A DNA stretch of 64,000 nucleotides from the NCBI RefSeq assembly GCF_947501415.1, contig NZ_CANMVL010000001.1, forward strand, positions 107,493 through 171,492, written 5' to 3'. The translations under genes were made by a program, and so were the position numbers. Below the pieces are notes generated by a model. That model saw only the letters and a program-made list of their open reading frames with translations, ran no database searches and was not told where the DNA came from. The stretch's first letter is position 1. The number at the start of each line of letters is the position of its first letter. The DNA comes from an uncultured Halomonas sp. (lineage in GTDB: Bacteria; Pseudomonadota; Gammaproteobacteria; Pseudomonadales; Halomonadaceae). Positions 1-8,375 of the stretch are shown in pieces.

Positions 1-2
1 GA

Positions 3-227
<225 letters not shown>

Positions 228-252
228 CCCGTACCCGGACCAAGGCAAGAGC

Positions 253-906
253 ATGAGCAAACAACTGATCGTGGCCCTCTCCAAGGGCCGTATCCTCGAA
301 GAGACGCTGCCGCTGCTGGCCGATGCCGGCGTCGAGCCGGTGGAGGATCTGGGCAAGAGTCGCAAGCTGCTGTTCGACACCAACCTGCCCGACGTCAAGC
401 TGGTGGTCATTCGAGCCACCGATGTGCCGACCTATGTGCAGCTGGGTGCCGCGGACCTGGGCATCGCGGGCAAGGACGTGCTGCTCGAGCATGGGGCGGC
501 GGGTCTCTATGAGCCGCTCGACCTCGAGATTGCGCGGTGCAAGCTGATGACCGCCGGGATCACCGGCGCCGAGCCGGCCAGCGCCAGGCGCCGAGTAGCC
601 ACCAAGTTCGTCAATATCGCCCGGCGCTGGTATGCCGAGCAGGGCATCCAGGCCGAGGTCATCAAGCTCTATGGTGCCATGGAGCTGGCGCCACTGATGA
701 ATCTGGCCGATGAGATCGTCGATATCGTCGATACCGGCAATACCCTGCGCGCCAATGGCATGGAGCCCCGGGAGCTGATCGCGCCGGTCACGACCCGGCT
801 GGTGGTCAACAAGGCCTCCATGACCATGAAACATGCCCGCATCAAGCCACTGCTCGAGCGCCTCAAGCAGGCGGTTGCGGCCCGCCGTGAAGACCTTGCT
901 GGCTGA
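253..906 (+). CDS. hisG: ATP phosphoribosyltransferase, short form
   Basis: HisG condenses ATP with PRPP in the first step of histidine synthesis. At 217 residues it is the short form, which lacks the C-terminal histidine-binding regulatory domain and in known cases works as a complex with HisZ. HisZ is not encoded in this window. The family signature is visible as GAMELAP (about 141-147) and DIVDTGNTL (157-165), with the N-terminal [15 protein letters not shown]. The ATG at 253 follows GGCAAGAGC. It lies between murA and hisD and is probably cotranscribed with both. Confidence 0.95.
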   Translation: MSKQLIVALSKGRILEETLPLLADAGVEPVEDLGKSRKLLFDTNLPDVKLVVIRATDVPTYVQLGAADLGIAGKDVLLEHGAAGLYEPLDLEIARCKLMTAGITGAEPASARRRVATKFVNIARRWYAEQGIQAEVIKLYGAMELAPLMNLADEIVDIVDTGNTLRANGMEPRELIAPVTTRLVVNKASMTMKHARIKPLLERLKQAVAARREDLAG

Positions 907-953
907 GCTGTCTGCCGACTGAGGTGCCTGCCCACAGACGTGACCAGCCCGAT

Positions 954-983
954 ATCAACAGGCCCGACAACAACAGGCCCGAC
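954..983. repeat. 15-bp direct repeat, two copies, in the hisG-hisD gap
   Basis: The units at 954-968 and 969-983 share the core CAACAGGCCCGAC and differ at one position near the start. They lie directly before the weak ribosome-binding region of hisD. No function is implied; it may be a small local duplication. Confidence 0.6.
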
Positions 984-1000
984 ACCATAGAGATGCAGCC

Positions 1001-2320
1001 ATGACCGAGACCAACGCCTCTTCCGGAATCTCCCGCCTCGCGACCGCCGACGCCGACTTCTCGACACGGCTCGACCATCTGCTCGCCTGGGAGGGGGTCT
1101 CCGATGGCGAGGTCCAGGCCCGGGTCGCGGAGATCCTTGCCGCGGTGAAGGAGCGTGGTGATACGGCCCTGGTGGAGGCCAGCAATCGCTTCGACCGTCT
1201 TGCGGTCACGGACATGGCTGAGCTCACTCTCGATGCGCCGCGTCTGCGTCAGGCCTATGAGGGGCTGCCCGAGGGTCAGCGTGAGGCGCTGGCCCAGGCG
1301 GCGGAGCGCATCCGCCTCTACCATGAGCACCAGAAGCCCGAATCCTGGCACTACACCGAGGAGGACGGCACCGTGCTCGGCCAGCAGGTCATGCCGCTGG
1401 ATCGTGCCGGCATCTATGTGCCCGGCGGAAAGGCGGCCTACCCCTCCTCGGTATTGATGAATGCGATTCCTGCCCATGTGGCCGGTGTGCGCGAGATCAT
1501 CATGGTGGTGCCTACGCCGGACGGCGTGCTCAACGAGCTGGTACTGGCCGCGGCGCACCTGGCTGGTGTCGATCGTGTCTTTACCGTGGGCGGCGCCCAG
1601 GCGGTTGCCGCGCTGGCCTACGGCACCGAGACGGTGCCGCGTGTCGACAAGATCGTCGGTCCGGGCAATATCTACGTGGCCACCGCCAAGCGATCGGTGT
1701 TCGGCCAGGTGGGCATCGACATGATCGCCGGCCCCTCGGAGATCCTGGTGGTCTCGGATGGCGGCACCGACCCGGAATGGCTGGCCATGGATCTCTTCTC
1801 CCAGGCCGAGCACGACGAGGATGCCCAGGCGATTCTGGTGGGCTGGGATGGCGAACATCTGGATGCCGTGGAGGCGGCCATCGACCGCCTGCTGCCGACC
1901 CTGGAGCGCCACGAGATCGTGCGTGAGTCTCTCTCACGGCGCGGGGCGCTGATTCGCTGCCGCGATCGTGCCGAGGCGGTGGCTCTGATCAATCGCATTG
2001 CCCCCGAGCATCTCGAGCTCTCGGTCGCCAACCCCGAGGGATGGCTGCCCGAGGTGCGTCATGCCGGTGCCATCTTCATGGGGCGCTATACCGCCGAGGC
2101 GCTGGGCGACTACTGCGCCGGGCCCAATCACGTGCTCCCCACCTCGGGGACGGCGCGCTTCTCGTCGCCGCTGGGCGTCTATGACTTCCAGAAGCGCTCA
2201 TCGATCATCCACTGCTCGGCCGAAGGCGCCTCGACCCTCGGCAGGGTCGCCTCGGTGCTGGCTCGCGGCGAGTCACTGACCGCGCATGCGCGCAGCGCCG
2301 AGTATCGCATCAGGACGTGA
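1001..2320 (+). CDS. hisD: Histidinol dehydrogenase
   Basis: HisD is the zinc enzyme that oxidises L-histidinol to histidine in two NAD-dependent steps. The 439 residues match the family length. Visible motifs are [11 protein letters not shown] (about 141-151), [11 protein letters not shown] (220-230), [10 protein letters not shown] (238-247) and the zinc/catalytic segments QAEHDEDAQ (from Q268, H271) and APEHLEL (E336/H337). It lies 94 bases after hisG. It is followed directly by a strong terminator, so hisC, which often comes next in pseudomonads, is not part of this operon. Confidence 0.96.
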   Translation: MTETNASSGISRLATADADFSTRLDHLLAWEGVSDGEVQARVAEILAAVKERGDTALVEASNRFDRLAVTDMAELTLDAPRLRQAYEGLPEGQREALAQAAERIRLYHEHQKPESWHYTEEDGTVLGQQVMPLDRAGIYVPGGKAAYPSSVLMNAIPAHVAGVREIIMVVPTPDGVLNELVLAAAHLAGVDRVFTVGGAQAVAALAYGTETVPRVDKIVGPGNIYVATAKRSVFGQVGIDMIAGPSEILVVSDGGTDPEWLAMDLFSQAEHDEDAQAILVGWDGEHLDAVEAAIDRLLPTLERHEIVRESLSRRGALIRCRDRAEAVALINRIAPEHLELSVANPEGWLPEVRHAGAIFMGRYTAEALGDYCAGPNHVLPTSGTARFSSPLGVYDFQKRSSIIHCSAEGASTLGRVASVLARGESLTAHARSAEYRIRT

Positions 2321-2354
2321 GCCGCTGGGTCGAGACGCGCGAAGAGTCGAAACA

Positions 2355-2394
2355 CGCGAAGGGCCCCGCCGCAAGGCGGGGCCCTTCGCGTTTT
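2355..2394 (+). terminator. Rho-independent terminator after hisD
   Basis: Perfect 16-bp GC-rich stem (2355-2370 with 2375-2390), loop GCAA, followed by TTTT on the plus strand. It lies between the convergent hisD and algW genes. The minus-strand side has no T run, so it acts mainly for the his operon. Confidence 0.9.
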
Positions 2395-2410
2395 GCATGC
2401 CGCGGTGGGG

Positions 2411-3676
2411 TTATTCGGGCTGCTGTAGCTCGGGGGGTGGGCGCTCGCCGACCTCGACCGTCAGCGCCAGCTTCTCGCCGCCGCGCACCACGGTGAGGGG
2501 CAGGCTGTCGCCGGGCTCCACGGCGGCGATATCGGCCATCGTTTCTCGCGCGTCGAGGATCGCTCGGCCATCGATGGAGAGCAGCACATCACCGGGACGC
2601 AGGCCGGCCTGGTCGGCGGGACCGCCGGGTACGACCCCGGCGATGATCACGCCACGTGGTGCCTTGAGTCCGAAGGAGGCGGCCAGCTCCGGGTTGAGTT
2701 CCTGAGCCTCGACCCCCAGCCAGCCGCGAATCACCCGCCCCTGGGTGACCAGCTCCTCGAGGATGTTGCGTGCCAGGTTGGCGGGGATCGCGAAGCCGAT
2801 GCCCTGGGAACCCCCGGAGCGTGAAAAGATGGCGGTATTGATGCCGACCATGGCGCCATCGGGGCTGATCAGTGCTCCCCCGGAGTTGCCCGGATTGATG
2901 GCGGCATCGGTCTGGATAAAGTCCTCATAGGCGTTCAGTCCCAGGTGGCTGCGGCCGGTGGCGCTGATGATGCCCATGGTGACCGTCTGGCCGACCCCGA
3001 AGGGATTGCCGATGGCCAGGGCCACATCGCCGATGGCCACCTCCGTGGAGTCGGCCAGTTCGATGACCGGCAGATCATCAAGCTCGATACGCAGCACGGC
3101 GAGGTCGCTTTCTGGATCGGTGCCGATCACCTCGGCCAGTGTCTCGCGGCCGTCACGCAGCGCGACCTGGATCTGGTCAGCGCCACCGATGACGTGATGA
3201 TTGGTCAGCACGTAGCCCTGCTCGCTGACGATCACACCCGACCCCAGGCTCGAGAGCATGCGCTGGCGGGCCGGCATGTCGTCGCCGAAGAACTGGCGGA
3301 AGAAGGGGTCGGACATCAATGGATGTTGGTCGCGCTCGACGACCCGGGAGGAGTAGATGTTGACCACGGCGGGGGCGGCGCGCTCGACCGCTGCGGCGTA
3401 GCTTGCCGGTCCCTGCTCGCGGGAGAGCGGTGGCGCCTGGCGCAGTTCCGGTGCCGGGCGCTCGATGGGGTCGCGGGGCGCCGCTGCTTCGGGTGATACC
3501 GCCAGCGGCTCGCGTGGAGCAGGGGGGGGCGTAACTACCGGGGCTTCACTGCCATGGCGTCCCGACAATTGCGGGAAGGCGTTGAGCAGTGCCATGGCAA
3601 GCAGGAGCCCGATCATGACGGGAAGCAGGTAGGGCATAAGCGAGCGTAGGTGATGGCGCGGCGATCGGTAGGGCAT
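2411..3676 (-). CDS. algW: Periplasmic membrane-anchored serine protease, AlgW/DegS type
   Basis: This trypsin-like HtrA protease senses misfolded outer-membrane proteins and starts cleavage of the anti-sigma factor for the extracytoplasmic stress sigma factor (known role of DegS/AlgW). With the start at 3676 it has 421 residues: one N-terminal membrane anchor (about 14-34), a Pro-rich linker, the protease domain with catalytic H161 (TNHHVIG), D191 (ESDLAVL) and S265 (NPGNSGGAL), and a single PDZ domain with GWLGVEAQEL and GPADQAGLRPGDVL. One PDZ instead of two distinguishes it from DegP. An in-frame upstream extension to 3754 would overlap the divergent gene's leader and looks non-native. 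In pseudomonads algW also sits next to the his genes. Confidence 0.92.
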   Translation of the reverse strand: MPYRSPRHHLRSLMPYLLPVMIGLLLAMALLNAFPQLSGRHGSEAPVVTPPPAPREPLAVSPEAAAPRDPIERPAPELRQAPPLSREQGPASYAAAVERAAPAVVNIYSSRVVERDQHPLMSDPFFRQFFGDDMPARQRMLSSLGSGVIVSEQGYVLTNHHVIGGADQIQVALRDGRETLAEVIGTDPESDLAVLRIELDDLPVIELADSTEVAIGDVALAIGNPFGVGQTVTMGIISATGRSHLGLNAYEDFIQTDAAINPGNSGGALISPDGAMVGINTAIFSRSGGSQGIGFAIPANLARNILEELVTQGRVIRGWLGVEAQELNPELAASFGLKAPRGVIIAGVVPGGPADQAGLRPGDVLLSIDGRAILDARETMADIAAVEPGDSLPLTVVRGGEKLALTVEVGERPPPELQQPE

Positions 3677-3776
3677 GCGGGGCGCGGTCCTCGTCAGAGC
3701 GTTCGCCGAAGCGGGGCGGCGACGGTTACAATCGACGCATGGTAACACCTTCATTCCACAGCGTCCGGAGGAGACG

Positions 3777-4538
3777 ATGGCTCATCGCGATGCCCTGGTA
3801 GCCGCCTGCGATAGCAGGCTGCAGGCCAGCCGCTTCAAGGATTACACCGTCAATGGCCTGCAGGTGGAGGGGCGAGAGGAGGTCGTGAAAGTGCTCAGTG
3901 GCGTCACTGCCAGCCAGGCGCTGCTCGACGAGGCGGTCGCCTGGGCAGCCGACCTGGTGCTGGTGCACCATGGCTACTTCTGGAAGAACGAGCCGGTGGC
4001 GGTTACCGGCATGAAGCGTCGGCGCCTGCAGACCCTACTGACCCACGATATCAACCTGCTGGCCTATCACCTGCCGCTGGATGCTCACCCCGAGCTTGGC
4101 AACAACGCCGAACTGGGGCGGCGGCTCGGCTTTACGGCGGAAGGATGCGCCGACGGCGCAATGGGGGAGGGGCTGCTGTGGCTGGGGACGCCTCCGGCGG
4201 GCATGAATGCCCAGGCGCTCAGCGCTCATGTGGGCGAGCGCCTTGGGCGCGAGGCGCTGCTGGTGGAGGCACCGCATGCCGGCGAGATTCGCCGCGTGGC
4301 CTGGTGTACCGGCGGGGCTCAGGACATGATCACGGCGGCTTGGGAGGCGGGGGCAGATGCCTTTATCTCCGGCGAGATCTCCGAGCGCACCACCCACCTG
4401 GCGCGCGAACTGGGCATCCACTACCTCTGTGCGGGGCATCATGCTACCGAGCGAGATGGTGTTCGGGCACTGGGGGAGTGGTTGGCCGCGGAGTTCGGTC
4501 TCGAGCATCGCTTCGTGGATATCGACAACCCGGCGTAG
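3777..4538 (+). CDS. Nif3-like dinuclear metal centre protein (YbgI family)
   Basis: This is a 253-residue member of the NIF3/YbgI family, hexameric proteins binding two metal ions per subunit whose biochemical role is still unclear. Metal-ligand motifs are visible: LVHHGYFWK (about 61-69), HLPLDAHPELGNNAELG (98-114) and the C-terminal CAGHHATERDGVRALG. The ATG at 3777 was chosen because it follows GGAGGAG and begins the conserved N-terminus. An earlier in-frame ATG at 3675 overlaps algW and reads like non-coding sequence. The gene is divergent from algW, with about 100 bases between the starts. Confidence 0.9.
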   Translation: MAHRDALVAACDSRLQASRFKDYTVNGLQVEGREEVVKVLSGVTASQALLDEAVAWAADLVLVHHGYFWKNEPVAVTGMKRRRLQTLLTHDINLLAYHLPLDAHPELGNNAELGRRLGFTAEGCADGAMGEGLLWLGTPPAGMNAQALSAHVGERLGREALLVEAPHAGEIRRVAWCTGGAQDMITAAWEAGADAFISGEISERTTHLARELGIHYLCAGHHATERDGVRALGEWLAAEFGLEHRFVDIDNPA

Positions 4539-4550
4539 CCTAGAAAGCGA

Positions 4551-4575
4551 ACGCCCCGCTCATGAGGCGGGGCGT
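4551..4575 (+). terminator. Hairpin after the Nif3-like gene
   Basis: Nine-bp stem ACGCCCCGC / GCGGGGCGT with a 7-base loop. It lacks a clear T run. It sits between the convergent Nif3-like gene and zapG and could serve either strand. Confidence 0.55.
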
Positions 4576-4589
4576 CGATAGTGGCGTGT

Positions 4590-4637
4590 AGTGGTAGGCG
4601 TCGGCAGTGGCAGGCGTCGGTAGTGGCAGGCGTCGCT
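4590..4637. repeat. 16-bp tandem repeat, three copies
   Basis: Units at 4590-4605, 4606-4621 and 4622-4637 follow AGTGG(T/C)AGGCGTCGG(C/T), with the last copy ending CGCT. A partial fourth copy precedes them at 4580-4589. The array ends four bases before the zapG stop codon. Confidence 0.75.
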
Positions 4638-4641
4638 CGGC

Positions 4642-5100
4642 TCAGTAACGGGGAGCGTCGAGCTTCTCGCCATCCTGGCTATCGGCCTCCTTGAGACCGA
4701 AGTCCTCTGACAGGGTGCCGCCCGAGCCGTCGGCGTAGTCCCGGGGCGCTGGAGGAGAGTTATCGCTCCCTTCATCGGCAGCGGTTGCGGCTTCATCCAT
4801 GGCCAGACCACGGGCCGGCCGAGAGCGTGCACCGAGGGTGTCGGCGTCCGCGGCGAGGCGCGTGGCCAGCGCCTCGCCATTCTGGCGTAGCGTCTCCGTC
4901 AGCCGGCCGACCTCGTCGAAGTGTTCATCCATGCCATCGCGCAGGGCCGAAAGCTCCCTGTCACGTTCGGCCAGGCGCTGGCGCAGGCGCTGCATGCCGT
5001 CGGCGCCGGAATTGAGCAGATGGTATCCCAGTGCCCCCAGGCCGATGCCGGCCAGCAGGCAGGCAATGGCTAGAATCCAGTTGATGTTGCTCTCGTCCAC
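4642..5100 (-). CDS. zapG: Cell-division/envelope protein ZapG (YhcB, DUF1043)
   Basis: This is a 152-residue inner-membrane protein of the YhcB/ZapG family, which links cell division and envelope synthesis in E. coli. It shows one N-terminal transmembrane helix (about 8-28, ILAIACLLAGIGLGALGYHLL), a coiled-coil region (about 35-85, RLRQRLAERDRELSALRDGM) and an acidic low-complexity C-terminus ending DAPRY. It is divergent from zapE, the same pairing as in E. coli. Identification rests on architecture, family sequence and synteny. Confidence 0.87.
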   Translation of the reverse strand: MDESNINWILAIACLLAGIGLGALGYHLLNSGADGMQRLRQRLAERDRELSALRDGMDEHFDEVGRLTETLRQNGEALATRLAADADTLGARSRPARGLAMDEAATAADEGSDNSPPAPRDYADGSGGTLSEDFGLKEADSQDGEKLDAPRY

Positions 5101-5187
5101 GTCGGTCTCCCTGCAGCGGTGAACGATCCTGCGGCCGACGTTACGGCGAGCGGATCCGATGGTGGGGCGTTGGCCCCGACGCGCACT

Positions 5188-5218
5188 ATTATAGGGTCGA
5201 GCCTAGGCGATGGGTCAA
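5188..5218 (-). promoter_or_regulatory. Putative zapG promoter
   Basis: On the minus strand TTGACC (5218-5213) precedes TATAAT (5193-5188) by 19 bases. Both hexamers are good but the spacer is slightly long. It lies in the 205-bp zapG/zapE divergent region. Confidence 0.5.
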
Positions 5219-5259
5219 CGCGTGCTGGCACCAGCGATGCGCTTCGTTGTTCAGGCGCG

Positions 5260-5265
5260 TATAAT
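5260..5265 (+). promoter_or_regulatory. Putative -10 element upstream of zapE
   Basis: A perfect TATAAT lies about 40 bases before the zapE start. No good -35 hexamer is visible at the usual distance. Confidence 0.4.
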
Positions 5266-5305
5266 ATGCCTCCTGTCGAAGCCGAAACAGGCCGTTTTCG
5301 TCCCC

Positions 5306-6475
5306 ATGAATGCCGTCAATCGAGACACTCGTCCGACCCCCATGGCCCGCTATCGGGCCGACCTGGAACGCGACGACTTCCAGTATGATGCCGCCCAGGC
5401 CCAGGCCGTGGAGCATCTGCAGCGTCTCTATGATGATCTGTTGCGTTCGCCCCAGGCACCTTCCCGCGCCGCCTCGTCGGGCGGCGGGCTTGCCTCGCGC
5501 GTGGCGGGGCTGTTCGGCAAGCGAGCGCGCAGTGAGCCCGTCGAGCCGGACCTGCCGACGATTCGCGGCCTCTACTTCTGGGGAGGCGTGGGGCGTGGCA
5601 AGACCTATCTGGTGGATGCCTTCTACGAGTCCCTGCCTTTTCCCGAGAAGATGCGCACCCACTTTCACCGCTTCATGCAGCGGGTGCACAACGAGCTCGA
5701 GCACTACAAGGGCGAGAAGAACCCCCTGCGCCTGATCGCCGCCAAGTTCGCGGCCGAGGCCAGGGTGATCTGCTTCGATGAGTTCTTCGTCAAGGACATC
5801 ACCGACGCGATGATCCTCGCCAATCTGCTCGAGGCGCTGTTCGAGCGTGGCGTGGTGCTGGTGGCAACGTCCAATATCGTGCCCGGCGAGCTCTACAAGG
5901 ATGGGTTGCAGCGTGCGCGCTTCCTGCCGGCCATCGATCTGCTGGAGCGACACTGCGAGGTGGTCAATGTCGACTCGGGCATCGACTATCGGCTGCGAGC
6001 GCTCGAGCGTGCCGAGATATTTCATTCGCCGCTCGATGATGCCGCCGAGGTCGAGCTTGCGCGCAGCTTTCGCGAGATTGCCGGCCAGGATGGCGAGTCC
6101 GATGTGCCGCTGGAGGTCAATCATCGGGTGCTGCGCGCGCGCCGACTCCACGATGATGTGGTGTGGTTCGAGTTTCGCGAGCTCTGCGATGGGCCGCGCA
6201 GCCAGAACGATTACATCGAGCTGGCGCGGGAGTTTCACTCGGTGCTGGTCTCCAATGTGCCGCGCATGGATGGGAAGTCCGATGATCAGGCGCGGCGATT
6301 CATCAATATGGTCGACGAGTTCTACGACCGCGGTGTCAAGCTGCTGATGTCCGCCGAGGTGCCTGCCGAGTCACTCTATGGCGACGGCCGCCTCGAGTTC
6401 GAATTCAAGCGGACCCTCTCTCGCCTGCAGGAGATGCAGTCCCATGAGTACCTGGCTCTAGCCCACAAGCCTTAG
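5306..6475 (+). CDS. zapE: Cell-division ATPase ZapE (AFG1-like)
   Basis: ZapE is an AAA-type ATPase that associates with the Z-ring under stress and low oxygen in E. coli and resembles mitochondrial Afg1. The protein is 389 residues from the ATG at 5306. Walker A GGVGRGKT is at about 93-100, and the Walker B segment is VICFDEFFVKD. Also visible is the family stretch TSNIVPGELYKDGLQRARFLP. The frame extends upstream to 5210, but the conserved region begins near MARYRADLERDD, so 5306 was preferred. zapG, zapE, rplM and rpsI are also neighbours in E. coli. Confidence 0.92.
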   Translation: MNAVNRDTRPTPMARYRADLERDDFQYDAAQAQAVEHLQRLYDDLLRSPQAPSRAASSGGGLASRVAGLFGKRARSEPVEPDLPTIRGLYFWGGVGRGKTYLVDAFYESLPFPEKMRTHFHRFMQRVHNELEHYKGEKNPLRLIAAKFAAEARVICFDEFFVKDITDAMILANLLEALFERGVVLVATSNIVPGELYKDGLQRARFLPAIDLLERHCEVVNVDSGIDYRLRALERAEIFHSPLDDAAEVELARSFREIAGQDGESDVPLEVNHRVLRARRLHDDVVWFEFRELCDGPRSQNDYIELAREFHSVLVSNVPRMDGKSDDQARRFINMVDEFYDRGVKLLMSAEVPAESLYGDGRLEFEFKRTLSRLQEMQSHEYLALAHKP

Positions 6476-6540
6476 CCGGGCTGCGCCCGGAGCTGCAAGC
6501 CATACCCGGCTGTGTCGGGGGAGGGGCTATAAGCTGCAAT
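6476..6540. other. GC-rich hairpin sequences after zapE
   Basis: CCGGG-CTGCG-CCCGG (6476-6490) begins directly after the zapE stop codon, and a second GC-rich segment follows at about 6504-6525. It may be a weak terminator or REP-like sequence. No T run is present. Confidence 0.35.
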
Positions 6541-6585
6541 CGATAAGTTTTAAGAAAATCCTTGCCGCCAGGCCTGGCGCCGGTA

Positions 6586-6615
6586 TTGCAGAGCAGGGCC
6601 GCACTCATGTAGAAT
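6586..6615 (+). promoter_or_regulatory. Putative rplM-rpsI promoter
   Basis: TTGCAG (6586-6591) and TAGAAT (6610-6615) are separated by 18 bases. This would give an untranslated leader of roughly 105 bases before rplM. Confidence 0.6.
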
Positions 6616-6631
6616 TCGCGCGCTCTACTCG

Positions 6632-6654
6632 TTGGTCTCGCACGTCGAGACCAA
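6632..6654 (+). promoter_or_regulatory. Stem-loop in the rplM 5' leader
   Basis: A perfect 9-bp stem TTGGTCTCG / CGAGACCAA encloses loop CACGT near the start of the predicted rplM leader. E. coli rplM-rpsI is autoregulated by L13 at its leader, so this is a candidate L13 target. That link is inference. Confidence 0.5.
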
Positions 6655-6727
6655 CCAAGAAGAATAGGGAAGGTTCCATGCCGGTCATCCGGTGGCAGAA
6701 CCCAATACACTTGATTGGTGAGATTTC

Positions 6728-7156
6728 ATGAAGACGTTCACTGCCAAACCGCAGTCCGTCGAGCGCGACTGGTACGTCGTCGACGCCGCGGACAAGACGC
6801 TCGGCCGACTGGCCACCGAAATCGCTCGTCGCCTGCGCGGCAAGCACAAGCCGGAGTACACCCCCCACGTGGATGGCGGCGACTATATCGTCGTGATCAA
6901 CGCCGAGAAGGTGAAGGTGACCGGCAACAAGGCCAAGGCCAAGACCTATTATCGTCACACCGGCTACCCCGGTGGCCTGCGCTCCATGACCTTCGACAAG
7001 ATGCTTGATCACGCTCCCGAGCGTATCATCGAGAGCGCCGTAAAGGGCATGCTGCCCAAGGGCCCCCTGGGTCGCGCCATGTACACCAAGCTCAAGGTCT
7101 ACGCCGGTGCCGAACATCCGCACGCCGCCCAGCAGCCGCAAGAACTGAACATCTGA
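6728..7156 (+). CDS. rplM: 50S ribosomal protein L13
   Basis: L13 is an early-assembling protein of the large ribosomal subunit. The 142 residues equal the E. coli length. The family sequence is evident: [20 protein letters not shown] at the start, [16 protein letters not shown], the ICP-like loop [10 protein letters not shown] and the C-terminal [20 protein letters not shown]. It is the first gene of the universal rplM-rpsI pair, and rpsI starts 13 bases after its stop. Confidence 0.98.
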   Translation: MKTFTAKPQSVERDWYVVDAADKTLGRLATEIARRLRGKHKPEYTPHVDGGDYIVVINAEKVKVTGNKAKAKTYYRHTGYPGGLRSMTFDKMLDHAPERIIESAVKGMLPKGPLGRAMYTKLKVYAGAEHPHAAQQPQELNI

Positions 7157-7169
7157 GGGAATCTTCGCC

Positions 7170-7559
7170 ATGACACAGCAATACTACGGTACCGGGCGCC
7201 GCAAGACCTCTACCGCCCGCGTTTTCATGAAGCCGGGCACCGGCAAAATCACCGTCAACAACCGTGAGCTGGACCAGTACTTCGGCCGCGTCACCGGCCG
7301 CATGGTCGTTCGTCAGCCCCTCGAGCTGACCGAGACCCTGGGTCAGTTCGACGTCTACGTCACCGTCAAGGGTGGCGGTGGCTCCGCCCAGGCCGGCGCG
7401 ATTCGTCACGGCATCACTCGTGCCCTGATGGCCTACAACGAAGACTTCCGTGCGCCGCTGCGTCAGGCGGGTTATGTGACCCGTGACGCGCGTGAGGTCG
7501 AGCGTAAGAAGATCGGTCTGCGCAAGGCGCGCCGTCGTCCGCAGTTCTCCAAGCGCTGA
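7170..7559 (+). CDS. rpsI: 30S ribosomal protein S9
   Basis: S9 is a small-subunit protein whose C-terminal tail reaches the P-site tRNA. It has 129 residues, with the typical [19 protein letters not shown] start, the basic C-terminus and the terminal QFSKR that matches the conserved tail. It is cotranscribed with rplM and followed by a strong terminator. Confidence 0.98.
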   Translation: MTQQYYGTGRRKTSTARVFMKPGTGKITVNNRELDQYFGRVTGRMVVRQPLELTETLGQFDVYVTVKGGGGSAQAGAIRHGITRALMAYNEDFRAPLRQAGYVTRDAREVERKKIGLRKARRRPQFSKR

Positions 7560-7583
7560 TCACCAGCCGCCATGGAGTATGCG

Positions 7584-7617
7584 ACGCCCGGGTTATCAAC
7601 CCGGGCGTTTCTTGTTC
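7584..7617 (+). terminator. Rho-independent terminator after rpsI
   Basis: Perfect 11-bp stem ACGCCCGGGTT / AACCCGGGCGT (7584-7594 with 7598-7608), 3-base loop, followed by TTTCTTGTT. Confidence 0.9.
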
Positions 7618-7667
7618 TGCGTCAACAATTTGTGCGCATCAAACCGTCCTGGTCAGGGTCCTTTTCC

Positions 7668-7696
7668 TTGTGCGCGGCGGCGCGATTTCTTAACAT
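7668..7696 (+). promoter_or_regulatory. Putative petABC promoter
   Basis: TTGTGC (7668-7673) and TAACAT (7691-7696) are separated by 17 bases, about 80 bases before petA. Confidence 0.5.
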
Positions 7697-7775
7697 GTAC
7701 CGCATTTGGTGTCCGTGGTCGCGGGGATGATGCCCGTGATGGGTCAACGGGTAAGCTGATGGGAGAAACCTTGAA

Positions 7776-8375
7776 ATGGCAGATAACGGCGTGAACAAGG
7801 GTCGGCGCCGTTTCCTCGTGGGTGCTACCACCGTTGTCGGTGGGATTGGTGCCGTCGGGGTTGCGGTCCCCTTTGTGGCTTCCTGGCAGCCGAGTGCCAG
7901 GGCGAGAGCGGCGGGTGCGCCGGTTCAGGCGGATGTGTCCAAGCTTGAGCCCGGTCAGCGCATGACCGTGGAGTGGCGTGGCAAGCCGGTGTGGATCGTC
8001 AACCGCACGCCGGAGATGATCGAGCGCATCGAGTCCTTCGATGACTCGCGGCTTACCGACCCCACATCAGACGTGCCGCAGCAGCCGGCCTATATCGATG
8101 GTCCCCTGCGCTCCATCAAGCCCGAGATCGGGGTCCTGATCGGCATCTGTACCCACCTGGGCTGCTCACCGCTGTTCCGTCCCGAGCCCGATGCGGACGA
8201 TGTGGGCACCGACAACTGGCCGGGTGGCTTCTTCTGCCCCTGCCATGGCTCGCGCTTCGATCTGGCGGGCCGGGTATTCCGCGGGGTGCCGGCGCCCACC
8301 AACCTGGAGGTGCCGCCTTACCGCTTCGAGTCCGACGATATCATCATCGTCGGCGAAGATGAGGAGACTGCCTGA
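7776..8375 (+). CDS. petA: Ubiquinol-cytochrome c reductase Rieske iron-sulfur subunit
   Basis: This is the Rieske [2Fe-2S] subunit of the cytochrome bc1 complex, passing electrons from ubiquinol to cytochrome c1 on the periplasmic side. It has 199 residues. The N-terminus has RRRFLVGATTVVGG, a Tat-type basic start plus a membrane anchor (about 10-36). The cluster ligands are CTHLGC (125-130) and CPCHG (154-158). Its stop overlaps the petB start as TGATG, indicating translational coupling. Confidence 0.97.
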   Translation: MADNGVNKGRRRFLVGATTVVGGIGAVGVAVPFVASWQPSARARAAGAPVQADVSKLEPGQRMTVEWRGKPVWIVNRTPEMIERIESFDDSRLTDPTSDVPQQPAYIDGPLRSIKPEIGVLIGICTHLGCSPLFRPEPDADDVGTDNWPGGFFCPCHGSRFDLAGRVFRGVPAPTNLEVPPYRFESDDIIIVGEDEETA

